Shown here: positions 15,076-21,637 of the stretch, piece after piece
Layout: the number at the start of each line of letters is the position of its first letter
Numbering within the stretch: the first letter of the stretch is position 1
Assembly (NCBI GenBank): GCA_039811865.1
Contig: JBDHZK010000031.1
Location: forward strand, 1 to 21,637
Source: JBDHZK01 sp039811865
GTDB taxonomy: Bacteria > Actinomycetota > Actinomycetes > Propionibacteriales > Propionibacteriaceae
Direction: 5' to 3'
DNA: 21,637 nucleotides
The notes under the pieces: model-generated
What the model was told of the DNA's origin: nothing
The model's database searches: none
Seen by the model: only the letters and a program-made list of their open reading frames with translations
Position numbers and translations under genes: made by a program

Positions 15076-16346
15076 CCGATGCACCCAAGTCGCGGCTGAC
15101 CAGGCGCGGTCTGATCGGCGGAGTCGGTGCCGGCGCGGTTGCCGGGGCCGGACTGACCGGCGCGATCGCCTGGGGGACGCGACCGGCCGAGCCCAAGGCC
15201 GTCCCCGGCCTGAGGTATGAGTTCTACGCCGAACACCAGGCCGGGATCGTGACACCGGCCCAGGATCGGCTGCACTTCGCCGCGTTCGACCTCGACCCCA
15301 GGACGTCGCGAGCCGGACTGATCTCGCTGCTGCGAGACTGGACCGCCGCGGCGGCCAGGATGACCCGCGGCGCTGGCGCCGGGCCCAACGGGCCGGTCTC
15401 CGGCTCCTACGACGCTCCGCCGGACGACACCGGCGAAGCGATCGGCCTGGACGCGTCCGGGTTGACGATCACCTTCGGGTTCGGGCCGACGCTGTTCTCG
15501 CTGGACGGCAAGGACCGCTTCGGCCTGGCCGCCCGGACGCCGGCCGCACTGCATCGGCTGCCGCATTTCCCCGCGGACAAGCTGAACCCGCAGCTATCGG
15601 ACGGCGACCTGTGCGTCCAGGCGTGCGCGCAGGATCCCCAGGTCGCCGTGCACGCGATTCGGAATCTGACCCGAATCGCGTTCGGACGGGCGTCCCTGCG
15701 CTGGTCGCAGCTCGGCTTCGGCCGGACGTCCTCGACCTCGACCAGCCAGGCGACGCCGCGCAACCTGTTCGGCTTCAAGGACGGCACGATGGGCCTGCGC
15801 GGGGAGGACACCGCCGGGGTGGACGCCCACGTGTGGGTCAAGCCGGGGGACGCCAAGGCCGGCTGGCTGGTTGGCGGCTCCTACCTGGTGGCGCGCAAGA
15901 TCGCGATGATCGTCGAGACCTGGGATCGAAGCTCCCTGCGCGAACAAGAAACCATCGTCGGCCGAACCAAGGCCGAGGGGGCGCCGCTGTCGGGTGGCAA
16001 GGAGTTCGATCAACCCGACTTCAAGCGCAGCGGACGCGAGGGCGCGCCCCTGATCGATCCGAACTCGCACGTGGCGCTGGCCCACCCCGACCACAACAAC
16101 GGGGTGCGGCTGCTGCGGCGCGGCTACAACTACGTCGACGGCAACGACCAACTCGGCCGCCTCTCGGCCGGGCTGTTCTTCATCGCCTTCGTCACCGATC
16201 CGCGTACCCACTACATCCCGATGCAAAACCGTCTCAGCCGCAACGACCTGATGATGGAGTACCTCCAGCACGTCGGCTCGGGGCTTTGGGCGTGCCCGCC
16301 GGGCGTCCGTCCGGGTGAGTACGTGGGCCAGGCACTGTTCGTTTGA
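15072..16346 (+). CDS. efeB: EfeB, Tat-exported DyP-type haem peroxidase
   Basis: The 424-residue protein has a twin-arginine signal (SRLTRRGLIGG, R11-R12, then an Ala/Gly-rich hydrophobic stretch to about res 34). It is therefore exported folded with its haem. DyP signatures are GFKDGT (res 234-239, containing the catalytic Asp) and the probable proximal haem His333 in NSHVALAHP. RRGYNY (349-354) and GLFFIAF follow. In EfeUOB it oxidises ferrous iron or otherwise assists uptake; release of iron from haem has also been proposed for the family. It is translationally coupled to efeO by ATGA. It ends the operon and converges on the ArsR gene with 24 bp between stops and no obvious intrinsic terminator. 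Confidence 0.95.
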   Translation: MTDAPKSRLTRRGLIGGVGAGAVAGAGLTGAIAWGTRPAEPKAVPGLRYEFYAEHQAGIVTPAQDRLHFAAFDLDPRTSRAGLISLLRDWTAAAARMTRGAGAGPNGPVSGSYDAPPDDTGEAIGLDASGLTITFGFGPTLFSLDGKDRFGLAARTPAALHRLPHFPADKLNPQLSDGDLCVQACAQDPQVAVHAIRNLTRIAFGRASLRWSQLGFGRTSSTSTSQATPRNLFGFKDGTMGLRGEDTAGVDAHVWVKPGDAKAGWLVGGSYLVARKIAMIVETWDRSSLREQETIVGRTKAEGAPLSGGKEFDQPDFKRSGREGAPLIDPNSHVALAHPDHNNGVRLLRRGYNYVDGNDQLGRLSAGLFFIAFVTDPRTHYIPMQNRLSRNDLMMEYLQHVGSGLWACPPGVRPGEYVGQALFV

Positions 16347-16370
16347 CTTCGACCGCCCGCGGCCGGGTGA

Positions 16371-17009
16371 TCAGCCGGGTTCTGGACGCGTGGTCGTCTC
16401 CTTGATCAGGGCTTTCAGCCAGGCCCGCTCGTCGGACGGCACCTCTTGGGCCTCGTTGGCGTCCCGAATCGGCTCGTCGGAGTTGACCCAGTAGCGGCCG
16501 GCCTCGCGCTTGAGGTAGCGGTAATCGATCAGTTCGCGGCGCAAGAACGCGACGTCCTCGTGCGCCTTTCGCAACACGGCGTTCACCTCCGGCTCGGTGT
16601 AGTGGCGACCCGGGGCGAAACCGCGCAGCAGTTCGAGCAGGACGGCCACCCGGGGCTTGCGCTTGGCGGGGATCGAGCGCAGCCGCGGACCGTCGAAGAA
16701 CCGCTTGACGATCTCGGTCTGGTAGGCATCGCGCGGCAGCTCAGCGGGCGGCGCGTCTTCTCGGACTCGCTCCAGCAAAGCGTCGTTGAGCCGGTAGATC
16801 CGGCGCTGGGCGTCCGCCTTGACCCGGACGATGCCGACCTCCTCTAGGCGCTTCATGTGGTGGCTGATCGTCGGCGCGGAGAGCCCGAGCGCCTCCACCA
16901 ACTCACGTCCGGTGCGGGGGCGCTCGGCCAGCAGTCCGAGGATGCGGAGCCGGGTCTCGTCCGCGATGGTCTTGAGAACAAGGACGTCCCCATGCAGATC
17001 GTTAGACAT
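16371..17009 (-). CDS. ArsR-type repressor with DUF2087 domain
   Basis: The 212-residue regulator has a winged helix at res 8-75 (ADETRLRILGLL, LGLSAPTISHHMKRLEEVGIV). A DUF2087 domain follows at about 103-178 (KRFFDGPRLRSIPAKRKPR, YTEPEVNAVLRKAHEDVAFLRREL, YLKREAGRYW). No Cys-based ArsR metal site is visible; the protein has no Cys at all, so it probably does not sense soft metals through thiols. The DUF2087 ligand is unknown. The ATG is 6 nt after a TAAGAT -10 box, suggesting a leaderless mRNA, and a palindrome between -35 and -10 suggests autoregulation. Its role relative to efeUOB is unknown. Confidence 0.92.
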   Translation of the reverse strand: MSNDLHGDVLVLKTIADETRLRILGLLAERPRTGRELVEALGLSAPTISHHMKRLEEVGIVRVKADAQRRIYRLNDALLERVREDAPPAELPRDAYQTEIVKRFFDGPRLRSIPAKRKPRVAVLLELLRGFAPGRHYTEPEVNAVLRKAHEDVAFLRRELIDYRYLKREAGRYWVNSDEPIRDANEAQEVPSDERAWLKALIKETTTRPEPG

Positions 17010-17015
17010 GCATCT

Positions 17016-17044
17016 ATCTTAGATGGACATCTAACCTCGTCCAA
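17016..17044 (-). promoter_or_regulatory. Promoter of the ArsR-DUF2087 gene
   Basis: On the minus strand TTGGAC (17039-17044) is followed after 17 nt by TAAGAT (17016-17021, 4 of 6 to consensus). The -10 ends 6 nt before the ATG at 17009, so the transcript should start at the codon. Confidence 0.65.
17019..17034. promoter_or_regulatory. 16-bp palindromic operator within the ArsR promoter
   Basis: TTAGATGGACATCTAA is a TTAGATG/CATCTAA inverted repeat with a 2-bp centre, lying between the -35 and -10 boxes and overlapping the -10. Further TAGA/ATCTA half-sites continue to 17001 across the start codon (GTTAGACATGCATCTA). ArsR-family repressors bind such 12-2-12-like dyads, so this is the likely autoregulatory site. 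Confidence 0.65.
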
Positions 17045-17070
17045 TCTCGTCCAGGCGGGCGTTGGCCTCG

Positions 17071-17116
17071 TTAGCTGTTGATCTGGGCTGCATATGCGGC
17101 ACAAATCAACAGCTAA
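17071..17116 (-). terminator. A/T-rich 12-bp inverted repeat after the MBL gene
   Basis: TTAGCTGTTGAT (17071-17082) and ATCAACAGCTAA (17105-17116) are perfect inverted repeats around a 22-nt loop that itself contains GCATATGC. The right arm covers the MBL stop codon (17113-17115). The arms are one-third G+C, unlike the surroundings, and no T-run follows. A terminator is the simplest reading; a protein-binding site upstream of the ArsR promoter is the alternative. Confidence 0.45.
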
Positions 17117-18513
17117 ACCGAGCGCGGGGGAGCAAGGCGCACCACCTCGCCGTACTTGGGGACGACAGCCTGCAGGCCGAGCTCGTCGCGAATCCGTTTG
17201 GCGAAGACCGGCGCGACGCCGGGGTCGCCGTGGACGCAGTAGACGAGTTCCGGCGCGGGCCGTAGGTCGCGCAGCCAGTCGAGCAGGTCCGAGGCGTCAC
17301 CGTGGACAGAAAACTCACGATCGCGGACGATCTCGGCCCGAACGGGGACGTACCAGCCCTGGATCTTGACGTTGCGGGCGCCGTCGGCCAACTGGCGTCC
17401 GCGCGTGCCCTCGGCTTGGTATCCCGTCAGGACGACGGCGTTCTTGGGGTCCGGCAACAACCGGGCGAGGTGGTGCAGGACGCGGCCGCCCTCGGCCATG
17501 CCGGAGCTGGAGATGATGATCGCCGGCCGGTCAAGCTTGCTCAGTTTCATCGATTCCTGGGTGGAGCGGGTCTCGCGAAGCTGGGGGAGCCCGCGGAAGT
17601 CCGGCAGGTCGATGTCATCGCGCAGTTCGTCCAGGTGCCGGTCGGAGTAGACGTTCAGCACCGACAGGGCCATGGGGGAGTCGACGATGACGGGCACGTC
17701 GGGAATGCGTCCGTCGCGATGCATCTGCGTCAAGGCGCGCAAAACGACCTCCGTCCGATCTACGGCGAAGGCCGGGACGACGACCGTCCCGCCGCGAGCG
17801 ATGGTGCGCCGGATCGCGTCGGCGAAGTCCTCGTGTTCAGGACCAGCAGGTTCTGGGTGCTCCCGATCGCCGTAGGTCGACTCGACCAGGACGACCCGGG
17901 CGCCGGGCGGGACGGCGCGCGGTTTCAGCAGTGGGTGATCGTGGCGTCCCAGGTCGCCGGAGAAGACGACGTCGGCATCGGCGGTCTCTACTCGGATGCT
18001 GGCCGAACCGAGGATGTGGCCGGCACGCACCCAGCGGGCGTGGATTTCCCCGCCCAAATCGACCGGGATGTCGAAGTCGACCGATTCGAACAGCGGCAAC
18101 GTCGCTTCCACGTCGCGGCTGGTGTAAAGCGGTAGGGGCGGATCGTGCTTGGAGTAACCGCCGGCCAGCGCTTCCTCGGCCTGGGTCTCCTGCAAGCGGC
18201 CGGAGTCGCGCAGGACGATCTCGGCCAGCCGCCGCGTCCCCTCGGTGGCGAGGATGCGTCCGGCGAAGCCCTTCTGCACCAACGCGGGCAGATAGTTCAC
18301 GTGATCGCCGTGCGCGTGGGTGATCAGCACGTCGGTGATACTTGCCGGGTTGATCGGGAATGGCGTCCTGTTCTCCTCGCGCCACCGCTTCTCGCCCTGA
18401 AACAGGCCCGCATCGACCAGGATGCGGCGCCGGCCGATGGTCAGCAGGTATTTGGATCCGGTCACGGTGCCCGCGGCACCGAGGAACGTCAACGTCGTTG
18501 GCGAGGCAGTCAC
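17113..18513 (-). CDS. Beta-CASP metallo-beta-lactamase RNase-like protein
   Basis: The 466-residue cytoplasmic protein belongs to the CPSF/YSH1-like exonuclease group. The MBL domain carries HAHGDH (res 66-71), AGHILGS with H166, and SGDLG with D187 for two Zn ions. The beta-CASP part begins after ESTYGDR (211-217). The C-terminal RMMBL part has SSSGMAEGGRVLHHL, GYQAEGTRGRQLADG and HGDASDLLDWL, ending with VYCVHGD. Proteins of this set cleave RNA; the target is unknown. GTG 18513 is chosen because family members begin with LTFLGAAGTVTGSKYL a few residues in. ATG 18561 would add 16 residues of non-family sequence. The gene follows DUF72 by 53 nt on the same strand. Confidence 0.92.
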   Translation of the reverse strand: MTASPTTLTFLGAAGTVTGSKYLLTIGRRRILVDAGLFQGEKRWREENRTPFPINPASITDVLITHAHGDHVNYLPALVQKGFAGRILATEGTRRLAEIVLRDSGRLQETQAEEALAGGYSKHDPPLPLYTSRDVEATLPLFESVDFDIPVDLGGEIHARWVRAGHILGSASIRVETADADVVFSGDLGRHDHPLLKPRAVPPGARVVLVESTYGDREHPEPAGPEHEDFADAIRRTIARGGTVVVPAFAVDRTEVVLRALTQMHRDGRIPDVPVIVDSPMALSVLNVYSDRHLDELRDDIDLPDFRGLPQLRETRSTQESMKLSKLDRPAIIISSSGMAEGGRVLHHLARLLPDPKNAVVLTGYQAEGTRGRQLADGARNVKIQGWYVPVRAEIVRDREFSVHGDASDLLDWLRDLRPAPELVYCVHGDPGVAPVFAKRIRDELGLQAVVPKYGEVVRLAPPRSV

Positions 18514-18566
18514 GGTCTCAGTGAACCATCGCCCTGGCCATGGCGCGGCGGTGGGGGACATCCCCC

Positions 18567-19289
18567 TCAGGCGAGCAAGCGAATCAGGGTACGGGCATTG
18601 CGGACGGCGTTGCCATCCCCGTCGTTGTTGAAGTAGGCGTAGACGTCTCGCCCCTGGCCCGCCCACTCGAGAATGCGGTCGGCCCACCAGCGCAGCGAAT
18701 CGTCGGAGTAGGAGCCGCCGTAGAGCCAGTTCTCGTCTGGGCCGTGCAGCCGGACGTAAACCGCGGCCGACGTCGCCCGAAGCACACAGGGCAGCCCGGC
18801 CCCCGACATGACCACGTAGCTGGCGCCGCGACGCTCAAGGAGGGCGAAGACGTCCTCGCTCAACCAGGATGGGTGGCGGAACTCGACCGCGGTCGGTACC
18901 CACCACGGGAGGATGCGCAACAGATAGTCCAGGCGCGCGTCGTCACGTTCCAAGGTCGGCGGGACTTGAACCAGGAGCATCCCGCGCCTGTCGTATAGGC
19001 GATCCCAGGAGCGCGCAATGCGTTCGACCCAGACATCGGGGGAGTAGAGCCGTTTTGCATGGGTCAGCCCTCTTGGCGCTTTCACCGACATCCGGAAGCC
19101 CTCGGGGAGGCGGCGCTGCCACGAGGCGAAGGTGGTCTCGCGCGGCCAGCGATAGAAGCTGGCGTTCAACTCGACCGTCCCGAACTCGGCGACATAGCCA
19201 GCCAGGCGAGACGCCGGTGCACAACCGGCGTAGAGGGCGTCGTCCCAATGGCGGTAGGACCAACCCGAAGTGCCGACCCAGACAGCCAT
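18567..19289 (-). CDS. DUF72 (YecE-like) TIM-barrel protein
   Basis: The 240-residue protein matches DUF72 along its length: GTSGWSYRHW (res 6-15), VELNASFYRWP, FRMSVKAPRGLTHAKRL, AVEFRHPSWL, and YAYFNNDGDGNAVRNA near the C-terminus. The family has a TIM-barrel fold related to divalent-metal sugar isomerases/endonucleases, but its reaction is unknown. The ATG is 6 nt after a TAGCCT hexamer, suggesting a leaderless start; no Shine-Dalgarno is present. The MBL gene follows with 53 nt between, so the two may be co-transcribed. Confidence 0.92.
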   Translation of the reverse strand: MAVWVGTSGWSYRHWDDALYAGCAPASRLAGYVAEFGTVELNASFYRWPRETTFASWQRRLPEGFRMSVKAPRGLTHAKRLYSPDVWVERIARSWDRLYDRRGMLLVQVPPTLERDDARLDYLLRILPWWVPTAVEFRHPSWLSEDVFALLERRGASYVVMSGAGLPCVLRATSAAVYVRLHGPDENWLYGGSYSDDSLRWWADRILEWAGQGRDVYAYFNNDGDGNAVRNARTLIRLLA

Positions 19290-19295
19290 CCGGTC

Positions 19296-19301
19296 AGGCT
19301 A
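19296..19301 (-). promoter_or_regulatory. Candidate -10 box of the DUF72 gene
   Basis: TAGCCT on the minus strand is 6 nt before ATG 19289, matching the spacing expected for leaderless transcription. No strong -35 is seen; the region where it should lie is part of a hairpin (19309-19352). Confidence 0.5.
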
Positions 19302-19308
19302 CTTGCGC

Positions 19309-19352
19309 CTCGCCCGCAGGGCGCCCAAGCCGGTGCCACCCCTGCGGGTGAG
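19309..19352. repeat. Inverted repeat upstream of DUF72
   Basis: CTCGCCCGCAGGG (19309-19321) and CCCTGCGGGTGAG (19340-19352) pair at 12 of 13 positions around an 18-nt loop, starting 8 bp upstream of the DUF72 -10 box. It could be an operator overlapping the -35 region or the second of two tandem terminator hairpins. Confidence 0.45.
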
Positions 19353-19379
19353 CTTGCCAAGCACGAAGCCGCCCGCGGT

Positions 19380-19418
19380 CCTGGCGAGCCGGCCAGGCAA
19401 ACGGCCGGGCTCGCCAGG
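19380..19418 (-). terminator. Terminator hairpin of the DUF4082/Ig-like gene
   Basis: CCTGGCGAGCC (19380-19390) pairs with GGCTCGCCAGG (19408-19418). The stem continues with GGCC/GGCC after one bulged G, around an 8-nt loop, giving 15 bp in all. It begins 18 nt past the stop at 19437. No T-run follows on the minus strand. Confidence 0.65.
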
Positions 19419-19436
19419 CCAGAGGCGGACGGCTCC

Positions 19437-21637
19437 CTAAGCTCGGGTGGTGAACGTCCATACCTTCGGTGCTGGCATGGCCATCCCCTCGGGACTGGAC
19501 GCCGTGACGGTGACCGTGTAGACGGTTGAGCCGGCCAAAGCGGCGGTTGGCTTGATCGAGATCTTGGTGTCCGTCTTGGTGATCGTCCCCGGCACGGCGA
19601 CCCCGCCGACGGTCACGGCGATTTGCGCGGACGACTGATCGACCGCCCGATCGAAGGTGGCACTGATCGTGGCCGTCTTACTGACATTCGTGGCGCCGTT
19701 GGAGGGCGACACCGATTTCACCGAGGGCGGGTCCGGGTCACGCTCTACAAATAGGACATCGACGTAGTAGTTCGAGGAGTGATAGGTCGAGGTGGGGAAT
19801 GCGCTGCCGCCCGCATAAACCCCCATCACGCCGGTCAATGGCGGATTAGAAATCTCGCTGGCGAACCCGTTGGCCGTAACGCTGTAGTGACCTCGGGGTG
19901 CGTAGTAGCTGGCGGTATACACGCTCCCAGCGGTTACGGGCACGGCCCTAGTGAACTTCGCCGTCTGCCAGCCAGTGCCAGAGTCGGTGAAGTTGACCGA
20001 CGCCAGTTGTGTGCCGTTCAACCACAGCTTGCCCACGTGGGTCCCGGTATTGGCGGCTGAACGGTAGTACTTCACGCCCGTGATGAACCCGTTCGTCGAG
20101 GTCTTGAACTGGATGCCCAGCGTCACCTTCGAGGCGTCTCCCGAGTCCACCGTGGTCGGGGTCGAGTCGGAAGGGAACAGGCTGCACGGGCAAGCGCCGC
20201 CGGTGGTGAACGTGGTCGAGTACGGCGCCATGGTCACGCCGCCCCCGCTCACGGCACCGCTGACGGCCACCGCGTACTTGGTCGAGATCGCCAAGGGAGC
20301 AGACGGCGTGAACACGTAGTGCCGCGCGTCGGAGTTGCTCAGCGCACCCGGGACGCTCGAGCCGTCCGGCTTGGTCAGGGTGATCGTGACCGTACCGGTC
20401 TGGATGTCAGTGTCGAACGTGACGCTGACTGGGGCCGAGATGCTCACACCCGCGCTGTTGTCCTGGGGGGTGAGCTGGGTCACATGCGGTTCGCCCGCCA
20501 CCGCGGGGGTGAAGACAACATCGACGAAGTAGTTGCTTGACGAGGTGTTGGTCAGCGCCCCGGTGCCGTACTTGTAGCGTCCGGCGTTGGCCGGCGTTGC
20601 CAGCATCGAGTTGGTTCGAGCGGCGGCCAACGCGCCGCTGGTTTCGGAGTAGTGACCATTGCTGGCCAGGTAGGACGCCGTGTACGTGGTGTTGGCACTA
20701 ACCGGGATCGGGTTGGAGAAGTCGACCTGCTGCCAGCCGGTCGCGCCTTCGGAAGTGGACGTGGCCGTCCCCAGGCTGGTGCCGGTGGCGCTGCGGAGGG
20801 TGACGGTATGTGGGGCGGTGTTGCCGGGCTGGGTGAAGAATCGGATGCCGGTGATCGTGCCGTCCGACAGGGGCGTAAAAGCCATCCCGAGTTGTACCGA
20901 GGCGGTCTCAGCCGAAGCAGCGCCAGTGGGTTGGTCGTCGTCGTTGAAGAGGCGGCAGGGGCAGTTGCCGTCGACCAGGTCAGCGGCGGCGGTGGTGAAC
21001 TGCCAGGTCTTGGTAGCTGTGCCGGAGGTCACGGTAGCGGTGTACTTTGTGGCGGCTGACAGCGGGTCCGTCGGGGCGAAGGTGGCCTTTCGCGCGGCCG
21101 CGTCATAGGTTACGGCGCCGGCGACGCTGGTGTCGTCCGGGCGTTTGACGGTGAGGGCGACGGTGGCCGGGTCGACGTCGTCCCGATTGAAGGTGGCGGT
21201 CACCTTCGAGCTGGTCAACACCGACAAGGCCGTGTTGAGCGGGGACACGTCCGTCACTGTTAACGGGCTGGTGTCGCTTGTGGAGAACAGCGCGTCAACA
21301 TAGTAGTTTTCCTGATGATAGGTCTCGGATGGAAATGCGTTCCCATAGACGTAGATACCGTTGGTTTGGGTTTGGCCACCCAGAGCCGTTTGGAATGCAT
21401 TCGAGTATCCGGACCGGTCGAAGAAGTACTCATCTGCCGCGTAATGTCCCTTGGGCGCGTAATAGGCGGCGACGTAGGTGACGCCAGTGGTCACCGGAAC
21501 AGGGCTGGAGAATACAAGGGTTTGCCAGCCGGTGGTGGTTTCTGTGGTGAAGGTGCCTTGGGCGAGGGTGGTGCCGGTTGTGGTGTAGAGGCGGCCGGTG
21601 TGGGTGCCGGTGTTTTGGGCTGATTTGTAGTAGCGGA
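19437..21637 (-). CDS. Secreted-type DUF4082 / Big_5 Ig-like multidomain protein (5' partial)
   Basis: The frame is open to the window edge, so the N-terminus, any signal peptide and any catalytic domain are outside; about 732 C-terminal residues are visible. From N to C: a partial DUF4082 domain (21637 to about 21280), Big_5 (about 21275-20980), DUF4082 (about 20975-20505), Big_5 (about 20490-20205), DUF4082 (about 20200-19745) and Big_5 (about 19735-19440). Complete DUF4082 copies start with CPCRLF or CPCSLF, contain GWQ, YYAP-G-HY-like motifs, and end NYYVDV. The Big_5 copies have SPxNxAxxV near the start and WxFTT at the end. The protein stops right after the last WTFTTRA, without LPxTG, a membrane anchor or a sorting domain. 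It is probably extracellular and carbohydrate-related, but this is inferred from the families only. Confidence 0.85.
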   Translation of the reverse strand, partial: RYYKSAQNTGTHTGRLYTTTGTTLAQGTFTTETTTGWQTLVFSSPVPVTTGVTYVAAYYAPKGHYAADEYFFDRSGYSNAFQTALGGQTQTNGIYVYGNAFPSETYHQENYYVDALFSTSDTSPLTVTDVSPLNTALSVLTSSKVTATFNRDDVDPATVALTVKRPDDTSVAGAVTYDAAARKATFAPTDPLSAATKYTATVTSGTATKTWQFTTAAADLVDGNCPCRLFNDDDQPTGAASAETASVQLGMAFTPLSDGTITGIRFFTQPGNTAPHTVTLRSATGTSLGTATSTSEGATGWQQVDFSNPIPVSANTTYTASYLASNGHYSETSGALAAARTNSMLATPANAGRYKYGTGALTNTSSSNYFVDVVFTPAVAGEPHVTQLTPQDNSAGVSISAPVSVTFDTDIQTGTVTITLTKPDGSSVPGALSNSDARHYVFTPSAPLAISTKYAVAVSGAVSGGGVTMAPYSTTFTTGGACPCSLFPSDSTPTTVDSGDASKVTLGIQFKTSTNGFITGVKYYRSAANTGTHVGKLWLNGTQLASVNFTDSGTGWQTAKFTRAVPVTAGSVYTASYYAPRGHYSVTANGFASEISNPPLTGVMGVYAGGSAFPTSTYHSSNYYVDVLFVERDPDPPSVKSVSPSNGATNVSKTATISATFDRAVDQSSAQIAVTVGGVAVPGTITKTDTKISIKPTAALAGSTVYTVTVTASSPEGMAMPAPKVWTFTTRA
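19440..21637 (-). repeat. Tandem DUF4082 + Big_5 coding repeats, about 750 bp each
   Basis: Three units of roughly 750 bp are visible (about 19440-20200, 20200-20975, and 20980 to beyond 21637). Each encodes one DUF4082 and one Big_5 domain. The first and last DUF4082 copies share NTGTH and YYAPxGHY; the middle copy is more diverged (NTAPHTV, YLASNGHY). The divergence suggests old duplications, not recent ones. Confidence 0.7.

Noticed and set aside
16347..16370. Possible bidirectional terminator between efeB and the ArsR gene
   Set aside because: Only a 4-bp CCCG/CGGG stem is present in the 24-bp gap, too weak to call.
1..21637. CRISPR arrays, IS ends, integrase genes, tRNA-associated attachment sites
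   Set aside because: No regularly spaced direct repeats, transposase or recombinase motifs, target-site duplications or tRNA cloverleaf sequence were found by reading both strands.

Overview
The window is high-GC chromosomal DNA of the kind found in Actinomycetota. Support for this: GTG starts, several candidate leaderless promoters, a DtxR/IdeR-type iron box, a SARP-type (BTAD) regulator, class I PPK2, an EcsC-family protein, and an EfeUOB operon with a lipoprotein EfeO and a Tat-exported EfeB. The genus cannot be fixed from sequence alone. A glycogen-debranching enzyme and a polyphosphate kinase in one window would suit an organism that stores both polymers, but this is weak inference. I see no IS element, phage gene, CRISPR array, tRNA or rRNA.

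Layout: a YciO-family gene (+) converges on an isoamylase-type glgX (-) across a good intrinsic terminator. A 428-bp non-coding gap with a strong hairpin follows. Then, on the minus strand, come a small unknown gene, a 1029-residue BTAD/AAA regulator, ppk2, an NTF2-like protein coupled to deoD by a 4-base overlap, and a flavohemoglobin (hmp). A plus-strand EcsC-family gene converges on a sirtuin gene, which is divergent from a small VOC-fold gene.

The best-defined system is efeU-efeO-efeB (13043-16346). It has overlapping start/stop codons (GTGA, ATGA) and a near-consensus iron box (13011-13029) directly upstream of the efeU ribosome-binding site. The logic is iron-repressed uptake: EfeU is the membrane permease, EfeO the tethered periplasmic-side iron-binding protein, and EfeB the exported haem peroxidase. 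Converging on it is an ArsR-type repressor with a DUF2087 domain, whose own promoter holds a 16-bp palindrome between -35 and -10. Upstream of that are a beta-CASP metallo-beta-lactamase RNase-like gene and a DUF72 gene. The window ends inside a large secreted-type protein made of alternating DUF4082 and Ig-like (Big_5) modules; its N-terminus lies outside.

No clearly new multi-gene defence or biosynthetic system is visible. The more original signals are regulatory: hairpins and palindromes in the short intergenic gaps, a recurrent TAnnnT motif 6-7 nt before start codons, the ArsR operator, and the small unknown gene next to the BTAD regulator.
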